DNA of 64,000 bases from Anaerocolumna sp. AGMB13020 (GCF_033100115.1 NZ_CP136910.1:4343001-4407000); one strand, 5' to 3'. Numbered from the stretch's first letter, positions 37,737 to 48,757 are shown. Notes: generated by a model from the letters alone, not told the origin. Made by a program: numbers and translations.

Positions 37737-39421
37737 CAACGATACTAATACAACAGGTAGGATTTTTGATGATATTAATACTGCTGTCAATACCGCTGGG
37801 GTTATATATCAATAAGGTAATGAACGGGGAAAAGGTCTTTCTGACCAGGTTTATGGAACCGGTAGAGAAGGGCTTCTATCGGCTTATGGGGATAAAAGGG
37901 AATGAGGAAATGAGCGGGGGGAAATACGCTCTTTCAGTACTTATGTTCAGCCTGGCAGGTTTTGCTTTGCTGTTCTTGCTCTTATTATTACAGGGGTATC
38001 TGCCCTTTAACCCGGAAGGAATGAAAGGAATGAGCCCTGACCTGGCGTTTAACACCGCTGCAAGTTTTGTAACCAATACAAATTGGCAGGCTTATTCCGG
38101 TGAAGCAGCTCTTTCCTACCTGTCACAGTTTCTGGGACTGACAGTACAGAATTTCCTGTCAGCAGCTGTGGGGATTGCAGTATTATTTTCCCTGATCAGA
38201 GGTTTTGTCCGTAAGGAGATGAAAACCATCGGTAATTTCTGGGCAGATATGACCAGAGCTGTACTGTATGTATTGCTTCCCCTTTCCTTTCTGCTGGCTA
38301 TCCTTTTAGTATCCCAGGGAGTGGTGCAGAGTTTTTCCTCCTATAAAGAAGTTACAACTCTTCAGGAGGGTACAGCTCAGGTACTGCCTTTGGGGCCGGC
38401 AGCCAGTCAGATTGCCATTAAGCAGCTTGGAACCAATGGCGGTGGTTTCTTTGGGATGAACTCTGCTTATCCTTTTGAGAATCCAACAGCCTTTTCCAAT
38501 CTGTTGCAGCTGTTATCTATTTTATTGATTCCCGCGGCCCTTTGTGTAAGCTTTGGAAAAGGCGTTAAGGACAGAAAGCAGGGAAGGGTAATCTATATGG
38601 TTATGGCTGTATTGTTTACAGCGGCTCTGCTTATTACAACGGTAAGTGAAGAATATACGGGACCTGCTTATGCAGGTGTTACGGCAAGTGGAAATATGGA
38701 AGGAAAAGAAGCCGTTCACGATGTGGGGATGTCCTCGTTGTGGGCAACGGCTACTACCGCTGCCTCCAATGGCTCTGTAAATGCGATGCATGACAGCCTT
38801 ACGCCTCTTGGAGGTCTGATGCCATTGTTTCTCATGCAGCTGGGCGAAATCGTATTTGGTGGTGTGGGAAGCGGCTTGTACGGAATACTTGCTTATGTGC
38901 TGCTGGCAGTATTCATAGCGGGACTTATGGTAGGACGTACCCCGGAATATCTGGGGAAAAAGGTTGAACCTTTTGATATGAAGATGGTGTGTCTGCTGAT
39001 ACTGATTCCACCTTTAGTATCCCTTCTGGGCACGGGCGCAGCGGTGTTAATGCCGGGAGCAGTGAGCTGGCTAACCAATTCCGGGGCACATGGATTTTCA
39101 GAAATACTTTACGCTTTTTCCTCAATGGGGAATAATAACGGCAGTGCCTTCGGAGGATTTACGGCAAATACTCCCTTTACGAACCTGACCGGAGGTGTAA
39201 TTATGCTTCTTGGAAGATTTATACCTTTAATAGCAGTAATCTATCTTGGCGGGAATATGGCCGGAAAAAGGACGGTTGCAGCAAGTGAAGGTACCCTGCC
39301 GACGAACAACGGCATGTTTGGGGGGTTATTAATTGGAGTTATTTTAATCGTAACAGCCCTTAGCTTCCTGCCGGCTCTCGCCCTGGGTCCGATCGCGGAC
39401 TTTTTCACCACTCGTTCATAA
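37733..39421 (+). CDS. kdpA: K+-transporting ATPase subunit KdpA (potassium channel subunit)
   Basis: A 562-residue membrane protein with about ten spans that forms the K+ selectivity pathway of the Kdp pump. The four degenerate P-loop filters are visible: [17 protein letters not shown] (about residues 107-123), [40 protein letters not shown] and [20 protein letters not shown]. KdpA imports K+ while KdpB hydrolyses ATP. Length is normal. It is the first large gene of the operon. Confidence 0.98.
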   Translation: MTTILIQQVGFLMILILLSIPLGLYINKVMNGEKVFLTRFMEPVEKGFYRLMGIKGNEEMSGGKYALSVLMFSLAGFALLFLLLLLQGYLPFNPEGMKGMSPDLAFNTAASFVTNTNWQAYSGEAALSYLSQFLGLTVQNFLSAAVGIAVLFSLIRGFVRKEMKTIGNFWADMTRAVLYVLLPLSFLLAILLVSQGVVQSFSSYKEVTTLQEGTAQVLPLGPAASQIAIKQLGTNGGGFFGMNSAYPFENPTAFSNLLQLLSILLIPAALCVSFGKGVKDRKQGRVIYMVMAVLFTAALLITTVSEEYTGPAYAGVTASGNMEGKEAVHDVGMSSLWATATTAASNGSVNAMHDSLTPLGGLMPLFLMQLGEIVFGGVGSGLYGILAYVLLAVFIAGLMVGRTPEYLGKKVEPFDMKMVCLLILIPPLVSLLGTGAAVLMPGAVSWLTNSGAHGFSEILYAFSSMGNNNGSAFGGFTANTPFTNLTGGVIMLLGRFIPLIAVIYLGGNMAGKRTVAASEGTLPTNNGMFGGLLIGVILIVTALSFLPALALGPIADFFTTRS

Positions 39422-39497
39422 AGGCTATAATCGAGGGAACGTGATAGTCATAACACCCTTAGGTGTTACCTTCGCAGACAATGAGAAAGGCATGGTC

Positions 39498-41561
39498 ATG
39501 ATTATGAAAGAAAAGAGTTTTGACAAAAGTATTTTATCAGATGCAATATTGCAGTCATTTATGAAATTGAATCCGGCAGCGCAGTTACGGAATCCTGTTA
39601 TGTTCGTGGTATATGTCGGTGCTATATTTACATCATTTCTATTCCTGTTATCCTTTGCTGGGATAAAGGATGAAAGCAGTGGGTATACCTTTGCAATAGC
39701 AATGATTTTATGGTTTACCTGCCTCTTTGCTAACTTTGCGGAAGCAATTGCGGAAGGGAGAGGCCGGGCACAGGCAGAGTCCCTAAAAAGTGCAAGAAAG
39801 GATGTAAAAGCAAGAAAATTAATTTCGCCCTCCGATGTGAAGAATTATACAGAGGTTATATCAAGCAGCCTGAAAAAAGGTGATATTGTTTTTGTGGAGG
39901 CCGGAGAGCAGATTCCAATGGACGGCGATGTCTTAGACGGTGCAGCTTCCGTGGACGAGAGTGCCATTACAGGTGAATCTGCGCCGGTAATCCGTGAATC
40001 CGGTGGTGACAGAAGTGCCGTTACCGGCGGTACCACCCTTGTTTCTGACTGGCTCATCATTCGAATTACAGCAGAAGCGGGAGAGAGTTTTCTGGATAAG
40101 ATGATAGCAATGGTGGAAGGTGCAGCAAGAAAGAAGACTCCCAATGAAATTGCTCTGCAGATACTCCTGGTGGCCTTAACCATTATCTTTTTGGTTGTAA
40201 CGGCTATGCTGCTTCCCTTTACCAGATTCTCCAGTATGCTAGCAGACAGCGGAGCCCCCATTTCCATAACAAATATAATTGCCTTGCTGGTGTGTCTGGC
40301 GCCTACTACCATAGGAGCGCTGCTATCCTCCATCGGTATAGCCGGTATGAGCCGTCTGAATCAGGCGAATGTACTGGCTATGAGCGGAAGAGCCATTGAA
40401 GCCGCTGGAGATGTGGATGTACTGCTCCTTGACAAGACCGGAACAATTACCCTTGGTAATCGTCAGGCCAGCGAATTTCTTCCTTTACAGGGAGTGAGTG
40501 AAGAAGAGCTTGCAGATGCAGCGCAGCTATCTTCTATTGCCGATGAGACAGCAGAAGGCAGAAGTATTGTTATTCTTGCAAAAGAAAAATTCGGTATCAG
40601 AGGAAGGGAATTGCAAAAGCTTCAGGCGTCTTTTATTGAATTTACGGCTAAAACCCGTATGAGCGGTATTGATTTTCAGGGAAATGAAATCCGTAAAGGT
40701 GCAGCAGAAGCAGTGAAATCCTATGTTACTGAAAAAGGCGGTGAATACACAGAGGAGTGTGACCGTCTTGTAAAAGAAGTGGCGAAAGCCGGTGGAACTC
40801 CGCTGGTAGTGGCTAAAAATGAGAAGGTACTGGGGGTAATTTATTTAAAGGATATTGTTAAGAATGGTGTGAAAGAGCGGTTTGAGGATTTGCGCAGGAT
40901 GGGCATCAAGACAATAATGATAACCGGAGATAATCCGATGACCGCAGCAGCTATAGCAGCAGAAGCGGGAGTGGATGATTTTCTGGCAGAAGCAACACCG
41001 GAAGCCAAATTAAGCCTCATCCGTGATTACCAGACCAAAGGACATCTGGTAGCCATGACAGGAGACGGAACCAATGATGCGCCAGCCCTTGCGCAGGCAG
41101 ATGTAGCGGTAGCCATGAATTCTGGAACCCAGGCTGCCAAGGAAGCTGGAAACATGGTGGATTTGGACTCCAATCCTACCAAGCTTATTGACATTGTGCG
41201 AATTGGAAAACAGCTGCTGATGACCAGAGGTTCACTGACAACCTTTTCTGTAGCCAATGATGTGGCCAAATATTTTGCAATAATACCGGTGCTATTCTTC
41301 TCAATTTATCCGGAGCTTTCCGTGCTTAATTTTATGGGGCTGACCAGTACCGTAAGTGCCATATTATCCGCAATCATCTATAATGCTTTAATTATCATAG
41401 CGCTTATACCTCTGGCATTAAAAGGGGTAAAATACAGAGAACTGCCTGCGGTTAAGCTATTGCAGAGAAACTTGCTATTCTATGGACTCGGTGGGATAAT
41501 AGCCCCTTTCATTGCAATAAAGGTAATCGATATGCTGCTTTCAGCTTTCGGAGTCGTATAG
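39498..41561 (+). CDS. kdpB: K+-transporting ATPase subunit KdpB (P-type ATPase)
   Basis: A 687-residue P-type ATPase that energises K+ uptake. The phosphorylation motif [13 protein letters not shown], the actuator motif [12 protein letters not shown], and the hinge [17 protein letters not shown] are all intact. Three ATG codons lie close together (39492, 39498, 39504); 39498 has the best spacing from GAGAAAGG. An upstream GTG at 39441 follows GAGGGA too closely. A short palindrome TAACACCCTTAGGTGTTA lies in the spacer after kdpA. Confidence 0.96.
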   Translation: MIMKEKSFDKSILSDAILQSFMKLNPAAQLRNPVMFVVYVGAIFTSFLFLLSFAGIKDESSGYTFAIAMILWFTCLFANFAEAIAEGRGRAQAESLKSARKDVKARKLISPSDVKNYTEVISSSLKKGDIVFVEAGEQIPMDGDVLDGAASVDESAITGESAPVIRESGGDRSAVTGGTTLVSDWLIIRITAEAGESFLDKMIAMVEGAARKKTPNEIALQILLVALTIIFLVVTAMLLPFTRFSSMLADSGAPISITNIIALLVCLAPTTIGALLSSIGIAGMSRLNQANVLAMSGRAIEAAGDVDVLLLDKTGTITLGNRQASEFLPLQGVSEEELADAAQLSSIADETAEGRSIVILAKEKFGIRGRELQKLQASFIEFTAKTRMSGIDFQGNEIRKGAAEAVKSYVTEKGGEYTEECDRLVKEVAKAGGTPLVVAKNEKVLGVIYLKDIVKNGVKERFEDLRRMGIKTIMITGDNPMTAAAIAAEAGVDDFLAEATPEAKLSLIRDYQTKGHLVAMTGDGTNDAPALAQADVAVAMNSGTQAAKEAGNMVDLDSNPTKLIDIVRIGKQLLMTRGSLTTFSVANDVAKYFAIIPVLFFSIYPELSVLNFMGLTSTVSAILSAIIYNALIIIALIPLALKGVKYRELPAVKLLQRNLLFYGLGGIIAPFIAIKVIDMLLSAFGVV

Positions 41562-41687
41562 TGCGGGTAATATAACGAAGAAATAGTCAGAGCACCCTGG
41601 TACAGAAAAAACTGGTGAGACAAATTTATATATACAGTATTTTGCATGGAACAAGGATTGGTTGTGGAAAAAGGAAGGATTATTAAT

Positions 41688-42248
41688 ATGAATAGTATAA
41701 AGAAAATAATAAGACCTGTTGCAGTAAGTTTACTAATGATGACTCTTCTCTGCGGTGTATTTTATACCGCAGCAGTAACAGGAATAGCAGGAATCTTCTT
41801 TCCGGTAAAGGCGGAAGGTAGTATAATAACAGTAACCTTAGCAGATGGAAGCACCAAAGAATACGGTTCGGCGCTGATAGCACAGGAATTTACCGAAACA
41901 AAGTATCTTATCGGACGTCCTGCGGGCACCAGTAACCTATCACCTGCCAGTAATGAACAAAAGGAACTGGTACAGGAAAGAATTGAGTGGTGGCACAGTA
42001 TTGATCCGGCGAATCAATTGGAGCTTCCAGCTGATCTGGTAACGGCTTCTGCAAGTGGAGTTGATCCAAACATCTCTGTTGCGGCAGCCAGGTATCAGGT
42101 AAGCCGGATAGCAAAAGAGCGTGGTATGGGGGAGGAAGAGGTGCAGGAAATAATTGATAAATATACAGATAAGCCCTTTCTGGGTATATTCGGAGAAGCG
42201 GTGGTCAATGTATTAAAGGTCAATCTGGCACTGGATGGATTGCTATAG
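41688..42248 (+). CDS. kdpC: K+-transporting ATPase subunit KdpC
   Basis: A 186-residue protein with one N-terminal membrane span (about residues 8-30) and an external domain. KdpC motifs YLIGRP, SNLSPASNEQ, LPADLVTASASGVDPNISVA and AARYQVSRIAKERG are present. It assists K+ affinity of the KdpFABC pump. ATG 41688 follows AAGGAAGG; an earlier in-frame ATG at 41646 lacks a good site. Confidence 0.96.
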   Translation: MNSIKKIIRPVAVSLLMMTLLCGVFYTAAVTGIAGIFFPVKAEGSIITVTLADGSTKEYGSALIAQEFTETKYLIGRPAGTSNLSPASNEQKELVQERIEWWHSIDPANQLELPADLVTASASGVDPNISVAAARYQVSRIAKERGMGEEEVQEIIDKYTDKPFLGIFGEAVVNVLKVNLALDGLL

Positions 42249-42315
42249 GGATAAGCAAATTTGCAGAGGTAAAAACTGTGATATAATTAGTTAAATGTGT
42301 GAAAGTGAGAAAGCC

Positions 42316-45006
42316 ATGGATGTTACAGATAATCGTCCTGACCCGGAGGCAATTTTAATAAAACTTCAGGTGAAGGATGAAAAAGAAGGCGGAAAACTTA
42401 AAATATTCTTTGGATATGCAGCTGGTGTAGGGAAAACTTACGCTATGCTTGATGAAGCACTGGAACATTACAGGTGGGGCAGTGATGTACTGGTGGGTTA
42501 TGTGGAACCACATGACAGACCTGAGACCCTTAAATTTTTGGAGGAATTACCTGTATTGCCTCCAAAAAGCATAAGCTACAAGAATATGGAACTGAAGGAA
42601 TTCGATCTGGATGAAGCCTTAAGGAGAAAACCTAAGCTGATTCTTGTTGATGAGCTTGCGCATACCAATGGGGAAGGCTCCAGAAACCGGAAGCGTTATC
42701 AGGATGTAGAAGAGCTCCTTCATGCCGGAATTGATGTATTTACAACAGTAAATGTCCAGCATCTGGAGAGCCTTAACAATGTGGTTGAAGATGTAACGAA
42801 AGTTACAGTTAGAGAAACAGTTCCGGATTATATCTTTGATCAGGCGGATATGGTCAAGGTTATCGATATAGAGCCGGAGGAGTTATTGCAGCGTCTTAAG
42901 GAAGGAAAGGTCTATCACAAGGAAAGAGCCAGAACTGCCATGAGTAATTTCTTTGCAGTTGAGAATCTGAGAATATTAAGAGAAATAGCTTTGCGAAAGG
43001 CAACTGACCGTATCAGTAACGAGAATCAAAGTGAACGTATTATGCAGGAGAAAATGGCGAATACCAAATTCCTGGTCTGTATCAGCGGTTCACCCTCGTC
43101 GGCAAAATGTATCCGTTGGACTGCCAGAGCCGCAGAAGCTTTTCACGCGCACTGGATTGCTATTTATGTAGAAGATGAGGATAATCTTTCTGCAGAGCAG
43201 AAACAGACAGTTCGTAATAATATGGAGCTGGCAGAGAAGCTGGGGGCAGAAGTAAACACCCTTATGGGGCATGATATAGCAGAAACCATTGCAGAATATG
43301 CCAGATTGGCTGGGATAACAAATATTGTTGTAGGGAAAAGCCGGAATAAAAAGACGATTAGGAGTCTCTTTGAAATGGACTTTGAGGATCGGCTGATAGC
43401 GCTGTTACCGGCCATTGAGGTACACATTATACCGGATAATACCGGTGTCAGGAGCTTCCACCCTCAGAAAACACAGAGATTTCGGGACCTTCGACTTAAT
43501 TTGAAGGGCAGGGATTGGCTTAAGACCTTTGGGATACTCCTTGCTGCCCTGTTACTATGTGAAGGACTTCAGTTCTGGGAGTTTGGTGATCAAAATGATG
43601 TTATGATTTTTATACTGTCCGTTTTGATTATATCGAGAATAACAGAAGGATATTTTTATGGTGTCTTTGCCTCCTTATTAAGTGTACTGATATTCAATTT
43701 CTTCTTTACCCAGCCTTATTTTACTTTTAATGCCATTGAAAACGGCTATCCCCTTACTTTTGTAATAATGCTGTTTATCTCACTTATCACCAGTGCACTT
43801 ACCGTTCGGATTAAGCGGCAGGCCAGATTTGCTGCAGAAAGAGAACACCGTATTGAGGTATTATATGAGATAAATAAAAAGCTCCTTGTAACAAGAGGTA
43901 CCGAAAATATTATCGCATTGGTATTGGATTACAGTGTGAAGCTTTTTGAAAGGTCGGCCATTCTATATATCCAGGATGAAAATGGTGAAATGAAAGGGAG
44001 CTATTCGCCGTTTCCGGAGGAGAAGGATTCCTTTATGCTGGCAGAAGATGAGAAGGCAGTAGCTCATTGGGTATTTGTAAACGGGAAAAAGGCCGGGGCC
44101 GGTACAGATACCCTGATGGGGGCCGGAGCCTTCTATGAGCCGGTATTATTCCAGGGAAATGTTCTGGCAGTTATCGGGTTATCCTGTAAGAATGGAAACA
44201 TGGATCATAACAATCGTCTGTTCTTACGGATGATTACACCGCTGGTGGCTATGGCTTTTGAAAGGCAGAGGTTGAGTGATGAACAAAGGAATATATTAGT
44301 GGAGACAGAAAAAGAGAAGATGCGGAGCAATTTGCTGCGGGCTATTTCTCATGACTTAAGAACTCCACTTACCGGAATACTTGGTGCAAGCTCGGCAATT
44401 CTGGAAAATGAAGGTTCTATCAATGCAGATACCAGCAGACAGCTTATAGTGAATATCAAAGAAGATTCCCAGTGGCTTATCAGGATGGTGGAGAATCTTT
44501 TGTCCGTAACCAGAATCAATGAAGGAACTATGAATGTTACAAAGACACTGGAGGCAGGAGAAGAAATCATAGCAGAAGCAGTAAGCCGTATACGCAAAAG
44601 GTATGGTGAGAGGAACATTCAGGTCAAGGTACCGGAGGAATTCTTAGAAGTGCCTATGGATGGAACCCTCATTGCCCAGGTGTTGATTAATCTTCTTGAA
44701 AATGCCATTAAGCATTCCAGGGAGGAAGCTCTTATCGAAGTTTCCTTAAGAAAGAAAGAACAATGGGCAATATTTGAGGTGCTTGACAATGGAGAGGGTA
44801 TCACAGAAGAAGATCTGCCTTCTCTGTTTGAGGGATATACAGCTCTTGGCGGTAAGGCATCCGATTCCGCTAGAGGACTGGGAATCGGGCTGTCAATCTG
44901 CCGGTCTATTATAAAAGCACATCAGGGAAGAATGGAGGCGGAGAACCGCTCTGGCGGCGGGGCAGCTTTCCGGTTCTTGCTGCCACTGGAGGAGAATATA
45001 TCCTGA
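42316..45006 (+). CDS. kdpD: Sensor histidine kinase KdpD
   Basis: A protein of about 896 residues. Order: cytoplasmic KdpD domain (Walker-A-like GYAAGVGKTYAML, about 33-45, and LVDELAHTN), universal stress protein domain (about 245-370, FLVCISGSP), four membrane spans (DUF4118, about 395-500), GAF-like domain, then HisKA with ISHDLRTPLTGI (phospho-His) and HATPase_c with NLLENAIKHS and ARGLGIGLSICRSI. It senses K+ limitation and phosphorylates KdpE. The start is uncertain between 42295 and 42316; the latter gives the N-terminus usual for the family. Confidence 0.96.
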   Translation: MDVTDNRPDPEAILIKLQVKDEKEGGKLKIFFGYAAGVGKTYAMLDEALEHYRWGSDVLVGYVEPHDRPETLKFLEELPVLPPKSISYKNMELKEFDLDEALRRKPKLILVDELAHTNGEGSRNRKRYQDVEELLHAGIDVFTTVNVQHLESLNNVVEDVTKVTVRETVPDYIFDQADMVKVIDIEPEELLQRLKEGKVYHKERARTAMSNFFAVENLRILREIALRKATDRISNENQSERIMQEKMANTKFLVCISGSPSSAKCIRWTARAAEAFHAHWIAIYVEDEDNLSAEQKQTVRNNMELAEKLGAEVNTLMGHDIAETIAEYARLAGITNIVVGKSRNKKTIRSLFEMDFEDRLIALLPAIEVHIIPDNTGVRSFHPQKTQRFRDLRLNLKGRDWLKTFGILLAALLLCEGLQFWEFGDQNDVMIFILSVLIISRITEGYFYGVFASLLSVLIFNFFFTQPYFTFNAIENGYPLTFVIMLFISLITSALTVRIKRQARFAAEREHRIEVLYEINKKLLVTRGTENIIALVLDYSVKLFERSAILYIQDENGEMKGSYSPFPEEKDSFMLAEDEKAVAHWVFVNGKKAGAGTDTLMGAGAFYEPVLFQGNVLAVIGLSCKNGNMDHNNRLFLRMITPLVAMAFERQRLSDEQRNILVETEKEKMRSNLLRAISHDLRTPLTGILGASSAILENEGSINADTSRQLIVNIKEDSQWLIRMVENLLSVTRINEGTMNVTKTLEAGEEIIAEAVSRIRKRYGERNIQVKVPEEFLEVPMDGTLIAQVLINLLENAIKHSREEALIEVSLRKKEQWAIFEVLDNGEGITEEDLPSLFEGYTALGGKASDSARGLGIGLSICRSIIKAHQGRMEAENRSGGGAAFRFLLPLEENIS

Positions 45007-45205
45007 GCATTTCTTAAACATGCTCCTGACTGCCATAACTACAAGAATGCTCAAGGCCATTCCCGCAGCAATACTGGTGTATGTGTAGCGGTATTACTTT
45101 TGTTATAGTATAGTTGTTTTTGTGACTAATATGTTCTTTTGCAGTGGGACGAAATAAACCGCAAACCTGTTTGCATTATGAAAAGAATATGGAGATGAAA
45201 AAGTG

Positions 45206-45904
45206 ATGGAAATGGAGCCTTTAATACAGATAGTGGAAGATGATGCGACCATTGGAAATTTCATATCTGCTGTACTTACAGCAAATGGCTATAAGGTCAT
45301 ACGAAGTACAGGAGGAAGAGAAGCAATCCAGATGAATGCTTCCTATATTCCGGATCTCATTCTCCTGGATCTGGGGTTGCCGGACATGGATGGCCTGGAA
45401 GTACTGAAAAATATAAGAACCTGGTCTAAAGTACCTGTAGTGGTAGTATCCGCAAGAGGACATGAAAGAGAGAAGGTGGAGGCGCTTGATCTGGAAGCAG
45501 ATGATTACATCGTAAAACCTTTTGGAACCCCTGAGTTGCTGGCGCGTATCAGAACGGCTTTGCGCCATGGAGTTAGAAGCCATGATGAAATGAGCAAAGA
45601 AGCGGGACGTGTTAAGATTGCAGAACTGGAAATCGATTATGAGAAAAGAAGTGTTTCTCTGGAAAAGCAAAATATTCATCTGACGCCTATAGAATATAAA
45701 ATACTTGCACTTTTAGCCAGACATCCGGGCAAAGTATTAACCCATGATTATATTATCAAGGAAATTTGGGGACCCTATGCCAATGAAAGCCGTACCCTTC
45801 GTGTAAATATGGCTAATATTCGAAGAAAAATTGAAAAAAATCCCGGTGAGCCTCAGTATATCCTTACGGAAATGGGAGTTGGCTACCGTATGGCTGACAG
45901 ATAA
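45206..45904 (+). CDS. kdpE: Response regulator KdpE
   Basis: A 232-residue OmpR-type regulator. The receiver domain has the acidic EDD pair (residues 11-13), the phospho-acceptor Asp in LILLDLGLPDMDG, and the Lys in DDYIVKPFG. The C-terminal winged helix has LTPIEYKILALLARHPGKVL and the typical RTLRVNMANIRRKIE recognition helix. It activates kdpFABC when phosphorylated by KdpD. It is about 200 bp from kdpD, so it may have a weak promoter of its own. ATG 45206 is preferred over an overlapping GTG at 45203. Confidence 0.96.
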   Translation: MEMEPLIQIVEDDATIGNFISAVLTANGYKVIRSTGGREAIQMNASYIPDLILLDLGLPDMDGLEVLKNIRTWSKVPVVVVSARGHEREKVEALDLEADDYIVKPFGTPELLARIRTALRHGVRSHDEMSKEAGRVKIAELEIDYEKRSVSLEKQNIHLTPIEYKILALLARHPGKVLTHDYIIKEIWGPYANESRTLRVNMANIRRKIEKNPGEPQYILTEMGVGYRMADR

Positions 45905-45982
45905 AGTAATATCCTTTATGAGGTTGTCAAACCGAATAAAAGAAATGCATTCTGTGAATATTATCTCCAAGGAGGTAATACA

Positions 45983-46411
45983 ATGGATGCCAATGAAGAA
46001 TATTTAAATTATATCTACCAAAATGCTAAAATGGGTACAGATACTTTGGGACAATTGATCAATATTGCAGAAGATAAGGAGTTTACCAGTACATTAAACT
46101 CTCAGTTCAGAGAATATGAGTCCATCGAGAAAAAAGCAGAAGAGTATTTAAAGCAAAGAAACAAAGAAGAGAAAGATATTTCTTTGTTTCAGAAGGTCTC
46201 AGCAGATGTGATGATAAATGTTAAGACCTTAACGGATAAATCAGCCTCCCATATTGCAGGGATGCTTATGCAGGGTAGTACCATGGGAGTAATTGATATC
46301 ATAAAAAATAACCGTAAATATAACGGTGCAGACAGCGAAATAAAGGAACTGGGACAGAGGTTGTTAACCTTGGAAGAAAATAATATCAATGAGTGTAAGA
46401 GATATATCTAG
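45983..46411 (+). CDS. Helical protein of unknown function, 142 residues
   Basis: I do not recognise the family with confidence. The sequence is highly charged, almost free of Pro and Trp, and predicted all-helical with at least three long helices, resembling small ferritin-like or four-helix-bundle proteins often labelled hypothetical in Clostridia. There is no signal peptide. AAGGAGG lies at good spacing before the ATG. It follows kdpE by 78 bp and could be on the same transcript. Confidence 0.7.
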   Translation: MDANEEYLNYIYQNAKMGTDTLGQLINIAEDKEFTSTLNSQFREYESIEKKAEEYLKQRNKEEKDISLFQKVSADVMINVKTLTDKSASHIAGMLMQGSTMGVIDIIKNNRKYNGADSEIKELGQRLLTLEENNINECKRYI

Positions 46412-46430
46412 TACTGTTTTAGCTTAGACA

Positions 46431-46469
46431 GGGTACCCTGCTTCTTGAAAAAGCATGGTACTCTTTTTG
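46431..46469 (+). terminator. Rho-independent terminator
   Basis: The stem GGGTACCCTGCTT (46431-46443) pairs with AAGCATGGTACTC (46451-46463) with one mismatch and one G-T pair, followed by TTTTT. It ends the transcript of the helical-protein gene and possibly of kdpDE. Confidence 0.85.
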
Positions 46470-46674
46470 TGTATTAAATCACTCCGTTTAAAGGTAATCA
46501 CAAATTAGAATGTCTGCACATTGTCATAAAAAATAGATAGATAAAAGTCCACGGTCCTGAGTGATAAAAGTTATTCATCTTAATAGTGACAATGTAAAGG
46601 AAATTAAAGCTTACTATAACTCAATCAGTTATGACACAAATTAACAATAAAACAAGAAGAAAGACAATATATTA

Positions 46675-46767
46675 TTGACATAAAATGTTAAAAATAGTAA
46701 AATAACTATTTATAGGGGAGGTGCAATAAATGTGAATTCAGTGATTTAATATTTATTAACAAATCAC
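46675..46767 (+). promoter_or_regulatory. Sigma-A promoter with start-stop leader upstream of secreted papain-like protein
   Basis: TTGACA (46675-46680), 17 bp, TAAAAT (46698-46703). About ten bases later the RNA carries an excellent SD AGGGGAGGT followed by ATG TGA (46730-46735), a start codon directly followed by a stop. A small hairpin GTGATTT/AAATCAC (46741-46767) comes next. The real gene begins at 46806 with its own AAGGAGAG. The rest of the 46470-46674 spacer is AT-rich without other signals. Confidence 0.65.
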
Positions 46768-46805
46768 TCATATTATCAAATTTAATCAAAAAGGAGAGTT
46801 TAAGT

Positions 46806-48023
46806 ATGAAAAAGGGAAAGATCTATTTAATATTAGTATTGACTCTGATGCTTTTGGTAACATGGTTAGATGGAGTAGCCATGGCTGATGTCTATGAGAC
46901 AAAAGACAAATTTCTTACAGAAATAACTACTGAAGAGCTTACAAATTATGCTTTGAATTTTGCAAAAGATTTTAATGGTTCACTTAATCTTGAAACTCGT
47001 GATATGATACCAATCTACAATAATAATAATGTACTGGTAGGGTATTCAATTTCCTACTACATAGGCGAAACACCGTATGGATATATTAATCTTGATTTTT
47101 CATATGATGATCCTGTAACAGAATTTGTAATCAATGAGAACTCACCAAGTTTATATGATAATCTGGCTGATAGTGCAGTAAATAATGTTGGAAATGAAAT
47201 TACAATTGGAGAAAAGCTTTATAATACAGCTCCTTTGGACTTCACTATAGAAGTGAAAGATAAAAGTAACCAGGATTTTTATTATAATAACAGAGAGAAA
47301 ATGCCATCATATAAATTTAGAGATTTTCAAAATAAATCTAAAAGCACATTTAAAGTAAATAATCAATCTACATCAGCAACAAAATATAATTCGCATAGTG
47401 ATTTATTTAGCAGTTCCTATGAATCAGGCTCAACTTTAGTGACTGGTCCAACATATACTTCAAAATATTCATCTAGTAAATCATTAATTTCTCAAAAAAC
47501 CATAATGACAAGTACATATAAATATGCTTGTGCTGTGGTAGCATTAACAGAGGTAGCAAGACAGGAGGGCATATTAAAAAATTCAAGCATAACAGATACA
47601 TTTAATGCGTTATGGACGTCCACCTCAACTAGTGAAGAATCTACAGGTAATTTTTATGGTTATACAATAACTCTCGGTAGTACAAAGGATTCAAAATTAG
47701 GATCTGGTATGAAATCATATTGTGAAGATAGAGGTAAAACTAATACAACAACGACATCCAGTAGCAATCCAAGTTTTTCGTTTTTTACCGGATCTATAGC
47801 AAGTAATTATTCAACAACTTTATCATATCGTATACTAGAAACCAGTGGAGAGGAATCAGGGCATACTGTAAATGTTGTAGGGTACTGCACTGCCAAAAAA
47901 TCTGGAACTACATCGAATTACTTGATTGTTGCTGATGGCTGGTATGATGATGCTCCGAAGTATATGAATTATACTAGCATTGATTTTGTTGATACGTATG
48001 GTGTAAAATATGTTATTAAATGA
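46806..48023 (+). CDS. Secreted papain-like (C39/C10-like) cysteine peptidase-like protein
   Basis: A 405-residue exported protein with a signal peptide (about residues 1-28, ending VAMAD). The N-terminal half is a variable propeptide-like region. The C-terminal half (about 225-405) looks like a papain-type domain: KYACAVVALTEVARQEG with the candidate Cys (about 237), SGHTVNVVGYC with the candidate His (about 356), and IVADGWYDD for the third residue. The order Cys-His-Asp/Asn matches C39-like and streptopain-like families, but the exact family is not certain. GC is low and Ser/Thr/Asn-rich codons dominate, unlike the flanking genes, suggesting acquisition. A downstream lipoprotein gene 19 bp away may be a partner or inhibitor. 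Confidence 0.65.
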   Translation: MKKGKIYLILVLTLMLLVTWLDGVAMADVYETKDKFLTEITTEELTNYALNFAKDFNGSLNLETRDMIPIYNNNNVLVGYSISYYIGETPYGYINLDFSYDDPVTEFVINENSPSLYDNLADSAVNNVGNEITIGEKLYNTAPLDFTIEVKDKSNQDFYYNNREKMPSYKFRDFQNKSKSTFKVNNQSTSATKYNSHSDLFSSSYESGSTLVTGPTYTSKYSSSKSLISQKTIMTSTYKYACAVVALTEVARQEGILKNSSITDTFNALWTSTSTSEESTGNFYGYTITLGSTKDSKLGSGMKSYCEDRGKTNTTTTSSSNPSFSFFTGSIASNYSTTLSYRILETSGEESGHTVNVVGYCTAKKSGTTSNYLIVADGWYDDAPKYMNYTSIDFVDTYGVKYVIK

Positions 48024-48042
48024 TTAAATATGAGGACTTAGA

Positions 48043-48435
48043 ATGAAGAAAATTATTAGTATTGGAACGATTATTATACTGATTACAACTATATTTAATG
48101 GGTGTTCAAAAGAAAACAAAAAGAATGATGAAAGCAATACTACAGCAACTGCTTTTGGGATAATTGCTGAAGTTATAGAAGTGTTTGATGGGTATTGCAG
48201 AGCGAAAGTAACGAATGAGGATACCAATTTTAGTAAAGATACTAATGTATTAATTTATTTTAATAAGATCTATCAAGAGTTAAATGAAGTTGCAGATGAC
48301 GCAAAGGATACTAAGAAAACTGAGGAAATAGATAAATTAAATGTTGGAGACAAAATTTCAGTGACTTATACAGAGTATCAAAAGGATGATAATGAATACT
48401 CTATAAATGCACCTTATATTGAAATTATTCAATAG
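48043..48435 (+). CDS. Small lipoprotein of unknown function
   Basis: A 130-residue lipoprotein: short signal peptide with lipobox FNGC (Cys about residue 22), a polar linker, then a small beta-rich domain (about 40-130) with IIAEVIEVFDGYCRAKVT and VGDKISVTYTEYQKDD, resembling small OB-like lipoprotein domains (DUF3221-like), not firmly assigned. It follows the secreted papain-like gene by 19 bp, in the same AT-rich composition, and probably shares its transcript. Confidence 0.65.
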   Translation: MKKIISIGTIIILITTIFNGCSKENKKNDESNTTATAFGIIAEVIEVFDGYCRAKVTNEDTNFSKDTNVLIYFNKIYQELNEVADDAKDTKKTEEIDKLNVGDKISVTYTEYQKDDNEYSINAPYIEIIQ

Positions 48436-48439
48436 GCTG

Positions 48440-48470
48440 AAAACCGGGTATACTTGTATGCTCGGTTTTT
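48440..48470 (+). terminator. Rho-independent terminator
   Basis: The stem AAAACCGGGTATAC pairs fully with GTATGCTCGGTTTT (allowing G-T pairs), loop TT, followed by T residues. It ends the AT-rich two-gene unit. Confidence 0.85.
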
Positions 48471-48757
48471 ATTTTCATCTAACTCTGTCAAGTAGCTAAT
48501 TTATATTATTTTGACATGTTTAAATGAGTATTGAAAGAAATGTATATAAGAACCTTTATAACTGCTTTGAAATTTGAGCGAATCCTTTATAGCATTAATA
48601 TATTTGGGAATTATTAAATTACATAAAAAGCGCGAAATTACAATATGAAGCAGACTAGAAAATAATACATATATTACAGTATAAATTCATCTTATGTAGC
48701 AATGCACTTATAGAATCTATATTGAAAAAAGATACATCAGAGAACTGATAGAATTAT

